DNA from: Xanthobacteraceae bacterium
GTDB lineage: Bacteria > Pseudomonadota > Alphaproteobacteria > Rhizobiales > Xanthobacteraceae
Length of the DNA stretch: 36,594 nucleotides
Direction: 5' to 3'
Assembly (NCBI GenBank): GCA_028290465.1
Contig: JAQGJU010000153.1
Coordinates: 1-36,594, forward strand
Below are positions 14,013-19,916 of the stretch, in pieces. A program made the position numbers and the translations under genes. Under the pieces are notes generated by a model that was not told where the DNA came from, made no database searches, and saw only the letters and a program-made list of their open reading frames with translations. Numbering within the stretch: position 1 is the stretch's first letter; every line of letters begins with the position of its first letter.

Positions 14013-14801
14013 ATGAACAGCTTGGTTAAATTCTGGAACGAATGTGAATTGCTAAAACCGCCGTTTGTTCATCCTGAAGATCAAAGGGTTCTTGGTCGTG
14101 AAAGGGAATTTTCAACAAGGCAGTTGATCGGCCATCGAGAATTTGTGCTGTCAGACAGATTCGGCAACGATGCGGACAAGGCGTTTCACCTTTCGCTGCT
14201 ACCTGTCCCATATATCGGTAATCTAGATACATCCGACATTGTTGTGTTGATGCTAAACCCAGGCCTCGGCTTGAGCGATTACTACACTCAGGAAGATGCT
14301 GAGCATTCGCGGCGCCTCGTAGAAAACATTAGGCAAGACTACAAAGGAGTCGAATATCCGTTCATGTTTCTCGATCCAAATTTTGCGTGGTCGGGCGGGT
14401 TTATGTGGTGGGAAAAGAAGCTGAGAAAAATCTTGCACGAGGTCGCCGACAGCTATTTCGATGGAAGCTATCCGAAAGCTTTGAGGCACTTGTCTCAACG
14501 CATGGCCGCAATAGAGCTGGTGCCGTACCATTCCAGGAGTTTTGGGGCTCACCGGCTCCTGAAACGGATGCCATCCGCTGTCGCGGCGAAAACCTTCGTT
14601 GAAGGCGTGCTCGTTCCAAAGGTTCGAAAGGGCAAAGTCACACTCATTGCAACGCGTCAGATCGGGACACTTGAGTTGCCGCCGCGTGTACCAAGCATCG
14701 TTGTGTACGGGCCTTCGCAGGCGCGCGGCGCGCATCTAGGGCCGGATACGCTTGGGGGCGAAGCCATCCTACAAGCGATAAAGGCAAAGCCCCCGCGATA
14801 G
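14013..14801 (+). CDS. Orphan protein of lower GC content, possibly uracil-DNA-glycosylase-like fold
   Basis: 262 aa with no signal peptide. A segment at about 66-90 (PYIGNLDTSDIVVLMLNPGL) looks like the strand and LNPG turn found in uracil-DNA-glycosylase-superfamily proteins, and a later IELVPYHSRSFG block (about 168-179) could be the second active-site strand. The resemblance is weak and the function is not established. Base use is clearly AT-richer than the neighbours (for example the first 90 codons use many A/T third bases), suggesting recent acquisition. It lies between a family D repeat and tRNA-Val. ATG 14013 has AAGGGC upstream. No partner gene is visible. Confidence 0.7.
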   Translation: MNSLVKFWNECELLKPPFVHPEDQRVLGREREFSTRQLIGHREFVLSDRFGNDADKAFHLSLLPVPYIGNLDTSDIVVLMLNPGLGLSDYYTQEDAEHSRRLVENIRQDYKGVEYPFMFLDPNFAWSGGFMWWEKKLRKILHEVADSYFDGSYPKALRHLSQRMAAIELVPYHSRSFGAHRLLKRMPSAVAAKTFVEGVLVPKVRKGKVTLIATRQIGTLELPPRVPSIVVYGPSQARGAHLGPDTLGGEAILQAIKAKPPR

Positions 14802-14833
14802 GCTGTGAGTACTCTGAACGGGACTTGAAAAAA

Positions 14834-14908
14834 TGGTGGGCACTGAAGGGATCGAACCTTCGACCTTCCCCGTGTGAAGGGGACGCTCTCCCGCTGAGCT
14901 AAGCGCCC
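14834..14908 (-). tRNA. tRNA-Val (anticodon CAC)
   Basis: Read on the minus strand it begins GGGCGCTTAGCTCAGC and ends with an encoded CCA. Acceptor arm GGGCGCT/AGTGCCC (one G-T pair), anticodon stem TCCCC/GGGGA with loop TTCACAC, so the anticodon is CAC and it reads GUG valine codons. The T arm contains GGTTCGATCC. The cloverleaf is complete. Confidence 0.95.
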
Positions 14909-14927
14909 GAACCGTACCGGACGGCGC

Positions 14928-14957
14928 GATATAAGGAGCCGACCGAAAGGGTGTCAA
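14928..14957 (-). promoter_or_regulatory. Sigma-70-type promoter of tRNA-Val
   Basis: Minus strand: TTGACA (14957-14952), 17 nt, TTATAT (14934-14929), or 18 nt to TATATC. The -10 box lies about 20 nt before the tRNA 5' end. The -35 is a perfect consensus, as expected for a stable RNA gene. Confidence 0.85.
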
Positions 14958-15059
14958 GGCGGGCGGCCGTCAGCTTCGTTGGTGGGGAGGGGGCCGGCAG
15001 CGGCTTTTCCGGCAAATCGGATGGTATTTGCTGCTTGGGCAGTCTTTCTGATGCGTCGT

Positions 15060-15140
15060 GCGCGGGCTTGACCCGCGCATCCATCCTAAAAGCGTAGTCT
15101 TTCCAGAAGGATGGGTTGCCGGGTCAAGGCCGGCAATGAC
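15060..15140. repeat. Dispersed palindromic repeat, family C (imperfect copy)
   Basis: GCGGGCTTGACCCGCGCATC, CATCCT ... AGGATGGGTT, then GCCGGGTCAAGGCCGGCAATG. Compare the perfect copy at 16589-16668. It lies in the 216-bp gap between the tRNA promoter and the coiled-coil gene's stop; nothing else is seen there. Confidence 0.8.
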
Positions 15141-15173
15141 GCAGAATATGAGTCTTCGCTACGGAGCGCGAAA

Positions 15174-16460
15174 CTAGGTCGCCGCGACCGCCCTTGAACT
15201 TCTGGCCTGGAGCGCCCGGATGCGGTCGGCAAGGCCGCCGGATTCCGGGGCCGCGCCTTGAGACCCGCCTTGGGTGCCCGGCGCAGAGCCGCCCTTGGCG
15301 GCGCCGTTCAGCGGCGTCGCGTGCTGGGCCAGGATCGACTCGATCGGCGAGTTCGGGCCTTCCAGCGTCATGGTCAGGCGGGCGATTTCGGCCGCGATGT
15401 CGTTGATGCGCTCGCGCAGCAGCGCGTTCTCGACCCGCTCGGACGCCCAGGTGGCCTCGGCCTCGCGCCGCATAGTGGCGATCTCGTTCTTCAGCTTGGT
15501 CTGTTCGTCCTTGGCCTGCGTGAGCTGGCTTTCCAGCGTGGCCTTCTCGGAGCGCAGCGTTTCGGAGGCGGCGCGCGCGCGGCTCGACTTGTCGCCGAGT
15601 TCGGCGCGCAAATCTTCAGCGACCTTCTGGGCCACCGTGATGTCGGTCTTCAGGCGCTCGCATTCATAGCCGCGCTCGGCCAGCAGGCGGCTCTGCTCGC
15701 CCAGCTGCGCTTCCAGCTCCAGCCCGCGCTTGCTCAGCGCTTGCGCTTCGGCGGTCTGCGTAACGAGTTGCTTTTCCAGTTCGGTAATGCGACCGCCGAG
15801 GTCGGCCAGCTTGGCGCGGGCGTCTTCGAGTTCCTGGCCGGCCGTCTTGGTGGCCTGGCGCTCGCGGGTCAGTCGGCCTTCGGTCTCGTTCACCTCGCGC
15901 TCGGTATCGCCGAGCCGATTGCGCAGCGCCTCGACCTGGGTGCGCAGCGCGACGATCTCGATGCGCTGGCTGTCGGCCGTCACCGAGCGGTCGTCGAGTT
16001 CGGAGGTCAGCTTGGTGAGCGCGGCCTTCTTGTCGGCCAGCGCCCGCTCGGCGTCCTGCATGGCCAGCGTCTTGGCGGCGAATTCTTCCTCGGTGACGCG
16101 CAACTGGTCCTGGAGCGCCTTCTCGCGGGATTCCAGCGACGCGATGCTGGCGGTCTTTTCGGTGAGGTCGGTGCGCAGGCGGTTGATGGCGTCGGTCTTC
16201 TTGCCGAGATCGGCGAGCTGTGTGCCGGTGCGCGCCTTCATCTGATCGACGCTCATTTCGAGCCGGCGCGTCGACATCGCGAATTCGGCGCGGAGCTGGT
16301 CCTTGTCGGCCTGGATTTCGGCCATCGACAGCGGGGTCGAGGCTTCTAATCGCCGGGCCGTCAGCCGCACCGCGCGGTTATGCACCAGCGGCACGATGAT
16401 CAGGCCCAGCAGGCCGGCCACCAGAAATCCGATCCCGAAAAACATGATCGGTTCGATCAT
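15174..16460 (-). CDS. Membrane-anchored long coiled-coil protein
   Basis: 428 aa. One N-terminal membrane helix (about 5-25, IMFFGIGFLVAGLLGLIIVPL) is followed by a continuous heptad-rich coiled coil from about 45 to 365 (repeats such as KALQDQLRVTEEEF, DARAKLADLGGRITELEKQL, RSEKATLESQLTQAKDEQTK). A Gly/Ser/Pro-rich linker (about 385-410) and a short Arg-rich helix (GLADRIRALQARSSRAV) end it. It is an inner-membrane protein with a cytoplasmic rod (topology inferred). I know no assigned function; rod-shaped anchors of this kind often organise poles or envelope machinery. GGAGG precedes ATG 16460. A CtrA-like box lies about 80 bp upstream. Confidence 0.8.
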   Translation of the reverse strand: MIEPIMFFGIGFLVAGLLGLIIVPLVHNRAVRLTARRLEASTPLSMAEIQADKDQLRAEFAMSTRRLEMSVDQMKARTGTQLADLGKKTDAINRLRTDLTEKTASIASLESREKALQDQLRVTEEEFAAKTLAMQDAERALADKKAALTKLTSELDDRSVTADSQRIEIVALRTQVEALRNRLGDTEREVNETEGRLTRERQATKTAGQELEDARAKLADLGGRITELEKQLVTQTAEAQALSKRGLELEAQLGEQSRLLAERGYECERLKTDITVAQKVAEDLRAELGDKSSRARAASETLRSEKATLESQLTQAKDEQTKLKNEIATMRREAEATWASERVENALLRERINDIAAEIARLTMTLEGPNSPIESILAQHATPLNGAAKGGSAPGTQGGSQGAAPESGGLADRIRALQARSSRAVAAT

Positions 16461-16537
16461 CAGACGCGCCTCCGCTACCGCACTACAAATATGTTGCTAG
16501 GCGGCCAGAATGCCATGCGCCAAGTGTAACCGCCACC

Positions 16538-16552
16538 GTAACCGCTCGTTAA
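16538..16552 (-). promoter_or_regulatory. CtrA-like box upstream of the coiled-coil gene
   Basis: Read on the minus strand: TTAA-CGAGCGG-TTAC, that is seven of eight bases of the CtrA consensus TTAA-N7-TTAA. On the plus strand the same site is GTAACCGCTCGTTAA, and a second GTAACCGC starts 12 bp before it (16526). It lies about 80 bp before the coiled-coil gene's ATG. Confidence 0.5.
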
Positions 16553-16588
16553 CCTAAACCCGGCGGGTGGCCAACAATCTCAGCGTCT

Positions 16589-16668
16589 TGGCCGGGCTTG
16601 ACCCGGCCATCCATCTTCTCAGCAAGGCTCTTTTTTCTAGATGCATTGCCGGGTCAAGCCCGGCAATG
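16589..16668. repeat. Dispersed palindromic repeat, family C (perfect copy)
   Basis: GCCGGGCTTGACCCGGC (16591-16607) and GCCGGGTCAAGCCCGGC (16648-16664) are perfect 17-bp inverted arms; each arm is itself nearly self-complementary. It lies between the divergent coiled-coil upstream region and the end of eipA, and could act as a transcript end for eipA. Confidence 0.85.
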
Positions 16669-16695
16669 ACGACTTGGAGTCATCGTGCCTCGGCC

Positions 16696-17358
16696 TCAGA
16701 ACGGATTCCAGGTCGCCTCCGGGGTGAACTTCAAATACCCGATATTGGCGCCGAGCCGGACGCCGACGCCGGTGCGGATCGGCACCACCAGAATGTTATT
16801 CGCGGTCAGCGCCGTCATGCCGAGGCCGCCGATGAAATAGGCCGAACCGTCGACCCCGCCGAAGCGCTGATAGATCGCCTCGGTGGACGGCAGGTTGTAC
16901 ACCAGCATCATGGTGCGGGCGCCTTCGCCGCCCCAGTCGAAGCCGATGCTCGGGCCCTGCCAGTACACCCGGAGATCGCCGGCATTCTTGGTGTAGAGCT
17001 TGCCCTCGCCATAGCGCAGGCCGCCGACGAAGGCGCCGCTGGCTTCCTCGCCCAGGATATAGCCGTTCGGCTGGCCCCATTGGCTGAAGGCCTTTTCGAC
17101 GATCTGCGCGAGGCCGCGCGACACGCCGCCGAAGAATTTGTGGCCGGCATCGACGATCTCGCCCGGCGCGTAGCGGGATTCCGCCGGAGCCTGGCTCTGA
17201 TACGGCTGTTGCGGCGGTGGTTGCTGCTGCGCGTACTGCGCCATGGTTGGCGTGGCGGTCAGCACGACGCCGAGCGCCGCCAGCGCCGCCCATTTACGCG
17301 CGGCCCGGAATGTTGCGGCCTGAAACACTACCGCCTGGATCTTCGAAACCCGCAGCAT
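16696..17358 (-). CDS. eipA: Envelope integrity protein EipA (DUF1134)
   Basis: 220 aa. Signal peptide at about 1-41 (long, with RAARKWAALAALGVVLTATP and cleavage near MAQ), a Gln/Pro-rich linker (QQQPPPQQPYQSQ), then the DUF1134 beta-barrel domain (about 65-220): YILGEEASGAFVGGLRYGEG, VYWQGPSIGFDWGGEG, GVGVRLGANIGYLKFTPEATW. In Brucella this periplasmic protein supports envelope integrity and its gene is directly controlled by CtrA. The ATG at 17356-17358 has GGAGGG upstream. A single TTAA lies at 17395-17398 but without a proper partner half-site, so CtrA control here is not shown by sequence. Followed by repeat family C. Confidence 0.92.
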   Translation of the reverse strand: MLRVSKIQAVVFQAATFRAARKWAALAALGVVLTATPTMAQYAQQQPPPQQPYQSQAPAESRYAPGEIVDAGHKFFGGVSRGLAQIVEKAFSQWGQPNGYILGEEASGAFVGGLRYGEGKLYTKNAGDLRVYWQGPSIGFDWGGEGARTMMLVYNLPSTEAIYQRFGGVDGSAYFIGGLGMTALTANNILVVPIRTGVGVRLGANIGYLKFTPEATWNPF

Positions 17359-17463
17359 CAAACCCTCCAAATCGCCGGCATTTTCACCAGGCGCTTAACC
17401 CGTTGCTCATGGGAAGGAGCTAAAAATCCCCGGAAACCACCACTTCGAATCGACGAACCATCC

Positions 17464-17985
17464 ATGAGGACTATGACGGCACCACGGCGGCGGCAAAAGG
17501 CGACAGCCTTTTTGACGCTTGTCTGGACGGCCGCCGTGGCTGTCCTTGTAGCGGGTCTGCCTGCCGGGCCGGCCCGCGCCGGCATGTCCAGCACCGAACA
17601 GGTGGTGATGGAGCTGCATTCCGGCCTCGCGATCAGCGGCTACGATCCGGTCGGCTATTTTACCGAAGGCACCGCCACCGAGGGCCGCGCGGAATACGAA
17701 TACAGCTTGGCGGGTGCCACCTGGCGGTTCCGCAACGCCGGCAATCTCGGCGCCTTCATGGCCCGTCCGGACATCTATATGCCGCGCTTCGGCGGCTACG
17801 ACCCGGTCGGCGCGGCGCGCGGCGTCGCGGTCGCCGGCAATCCCGACCACTGGATGATCGTCAACAACCGGCTGTATTTGTTCTATGACGGCATGACCTT
17901 GGCGGCCTTCACGGCCGAACCGGCCCGTTTCATCGAGGGCGCCGAGCGCAAATGGCCGACGGTGCTGCGTGAGCTGTCGCCGTAG
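17464..17985 (+). CDS. YHS-domain exported protein
   Basis: 173 aa. Signal peptide to about residue 39 (FLTLVWTAAVAVLVAGLPAG... ARAG). YHS-like core: AISGYDPVGYFTEGTATEG (about 58-76), YSLAGATWRFRNAGNLGAFM (about 80-99), then PRFGGYDPVGAARG. YHS domains are often metal-binding and found in copper or heavy-metal proteins; the Cys of classical YHS metal sites is absent here, so a structural or ligand-binding role is equally possible. The start is either ATG 17464 or 17473; neither has a perfect ribosome site. Divergent from eipA; about 105 bp lie between them. Confidence 0.85.
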   Translation: MRTMTAPRRRQKATAFLTLVWTAAVAVLVAGLPAGPARAGMSSTEQVVMELHSGLAISGYDPVGYFTEGTATEGRAEYEYSLAGATWRFRNAGNLGAFMARPDIYMPRFGGYDPVGAARGVAVAGNPDHWMIVNNRLYLFYDGMTLAAFTAEPARFIEGAERKWPTVLRELSP

Positions 17986-18001
17986 AACATGTTATCGGTA
18001 A

Positions 18002-18823
18002 TCAATTACCGGAAAGGCGACTGAGCAGCGCTACATCGCCGACAGCCACAAATCCCGGAACGCGGAACGCCTTCTCGACCTGACCATAGGGCAGGGCGCC
18101 ACCCTGCGGGGTCACGACGGCGCCGCCGGCCGCGACAATCACCGCATGTCCGGCCGCAATATCCCACTCACAAGTTGTGCCCAGCCGCGGATACAGGTCG
18201 GCGGTGCCGTCCGCGACCCGGCAGAACTTCAGCGCCGACCCGCAGTCGATTTTGGTCACGTCGCCGAATTCGGCCAGTAGCGCCTCGGATTTCGGATCGT
18301 AGTGCGAGCGGCTGCACGCCGCGACCAGGCTGCCGGCCGGCCGCTGGCGGGTGCGGATCGGCTTTCGCTGTTCGGCCTGCGCAATCTGGCGACCCGGCGC
18401 GAGTTTAAGGAATTCCGCCCCGTGTCCGACGATACCGCGCCAGATTTCGCCGCGCGCCGGCGCCGCGACGATGCCAAGCCACGGCGCGCCATCGCGCATC
18501 AGCGCGACATTGATGGTGTACTCGTCGCGCCCGGCGATCAGCTCCTTGGTGCCGTCAACCGGATCGATCAGCCAGAACAGGTCGCCGAGTTCAGCCGGCG
18601 CCTCGTCGAGCGCCTCCTCGGACACCAGCGGCACGCCGGGCCGCAGCTTGGCCAACCCGTCCATCAGCACGCCCTGCGCGGCCATGTCGGCGCGCGTCAC
18701 CGGCGACTCGTCGGACTTGGCGCGGGTCTCCAGACCGCCGGCAATCGCCGCGATGACGGCCGCCGCCGCCCGGGAGACGAGGTCGGTCGCATCGTCGAGC
18801 AGCCGGGCGTCATTTTCGGTCAT
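18002..18823 (-). CDS. cysQ: 3'(2'),5'-bisphosphate nucleotidase, CysQ type (inositol monophosphatase family)
   Basis: 273 aa. The metal-dependent phosphatase motifs are complete: EEALDEAP (about 70-77, first metal Glu), DPVDGTKELIAG (about 88-99, with both metal Asp) and CEWDIAAGHAVIVAAGG (about 215-231, last metal Asp). The KELI form of the second motif is typical of CysQ rather than inositol monophosphatases. The enzyme removes the 3'-phosphate from PAP and PAPS, recycling by-products of sulfate activation and sulfotransfer. Cytoplasmic or inner-membrane face. Convergent with the YHS gene (16 bp apart), divergent from chpT. Inositol phosphatase activity cannot be excluded. Confidence 0.9.
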   Translation of the reverse strand: MTENDARLLDDATDLVSRAAAAVIAAIAGGLETRAKSDESPVTRADMAAQGVLMDGLAKLRPGVPLVSEEALDEAPAELGDLFWLIDPVDGTKELIAGRDEYTINVALMRDGAPWLGIVAAPARGEIWRGIVGHGAEFLKLAPGRQIAQAEQRKPIRTRQRPAGSLVAACSRSHYDPKSEALLAEFGDVTKIDCGSALKFCRVADGTADLYPRLGTTCEWDIAAGHAVIVAAGGAVVTPQGGALPYGQVEKAFRVPGFVAVGDVALLSRLSGN

Positions 18824-18956
18824 TTGGCGGGTTACCTTGGCAGGTCGTGGCGGCGCGGTGTATCACGCATTGGGCGCTAGTGTCCTGATTCTGCCTCCCG
18901 TGATGTGGTCCCGCGTGCGTTCGCCATTCCCGCTTCCCGCCACCGGAGACCCGACG

Positions 18957-19595
18957 ATGTCCGGACAGAGTGCCCTTTCCCCGCTCGACCTTGCCGCGCT
19001 GCTGTGCTCGCGGGTCTGTCACGACCTGATCAGCCCGGTCGGGGCGATCGTCAACGGCCTCGAAGTGCTCGACGAGAAGGACAGCGACGAGGAGACCAAG
19101 ACGTTCGCGCTCGACCTGATCCGCAAGAGCGCGCGCACCGCCTCGGCCCGGCTGCAGTTCTGCCGCATCGCGTTCGGGGCCGCCGGATCGGCCGGCGCGC
19201 AGGTCGACACCGGCGACGCCCAGACCATGGCGCGCGGCTTCATCGAGGACGACAAGACCAAGCTGACCTGGAATCTGGAGCGGCTGCTGCTGCCGAAGAA
19301 CAAGGTGAAGCTGCTGCTCAACATGCTGGTGATCGCCACGCAGACGATTCCGCGCGGCGGCATCATCACGGTCGATCCGATCGGCAGCGGCGACACCATC
19401 AGCTTCAAGGTGACGACGACTGGCACCAATTTCCGCGTGCCGCCGACCCTGCCGCCGCTGCTGGCCGGCACGAATGAGGCACCGGTGGATGCGCAAGGCA
19501 TCCAGGCGCATTATACCGGCCTGCTGGCCCGCAGTTGCGAGTTGAAGGTCGACATGGCGCTCGATGGCGAGAGCGTCGTGGTGACGGCTCAATAG
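18957..19595 (+). CDS. chpT: Histidine phosphotransferase ChpT
   Basis: 212 aa. It has a pseudo-histidine-kinase layout: a dimerisation helix pair with the phosphorylated His22 in CSRVCHDLISPVGAIVNGLE (about 17-36) and a degenerate ATPase-like half (about 75-212) that lacks ATP-binding boxes. In Caulobacter and relatives ChpT takes phosphate from the hybrid kinase CckA and passes it to CtrA and CpdR. Its target CtrA is encoded 10 kb away in this window. The ATG at 18957 follows GGAGA; the open frame continues upstream across cysQ and is rejected. Located just before the chemotaxis operon. Confidence 0.93.
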   Translation: MSGQSALSPLDLAALLCSRVCHDLISPVGAIVNGLEVLDEKDSDEETKTFALDLIRKSARTASARLQFCRIAFGAAGSAGAQVDTGDAQTMARGFIEDDKTKLTWNLERLLLPKNKVKLLLNMLVIATQTIPRGGIITVDPIGSGDTISFKVTTTGTNFRVPPTLPPLLAGTNEAPVDAQGIQAHYTGLLARSCELKVDMALDGESVVVTAQ

Positions 19596-19916
19596 GAATT
19601 ACCGCACAGTTTACCCGTCGGTATTGTGCAGCTGCGCCACGATTATAGTTAACCATTTATTGCATCGCCCGTCGGTAAATTAAACCGCTGGGGCAAACGC
19701 GATCACTTTTGCGCAAAGTCGGTGTCCGCCCGCGTGAAACGCGCCCCAATACGAGTCTTTTTGCCTCGTTATTGCGCCGCCCGACATACGCACTCCTACG
19801 TGGACCGGCACGCGCCGGCGCATTTGCAACCAAAAATTAAACGCTTTGCCAACACACTGCGGCGGTTCCCGTAAAGACACGTCCCCTCGGCCGTGCCGCA
19901 CGAAGGCTGATTCTCC
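19596..19916. other. Intergenic region between chpT and cheA with CtrA half-sites
   Basis: 321 bp without a gene. It holds a strong CtrA half-site TTAACCAT at 19649-19656 (full form TTAA-N7-TTGC), further TTAA at 19680-19683 and 19837-19840, GANTC sites at 19753 and 19909, and a direct repeat CCCGTCGGTA at 19614-19623 and 19668-19677. It presumably contains the promoter of the che operon. Confidence 0.5.

Noticed and set aside
13300-14833. Genomic island integrated at tRNA-Val
   Set aside because: No integrase gene and no duplicate of the tRNA 3' end was seen on the left side; only one AT-richer gene is present.
17359-17463. CtrA site upstream of eipA
   Set aside because: Only one TTAA half (17395-17398) is present with no partner at the right distance, so the known CtrA control in Brucella cannot be shown here.
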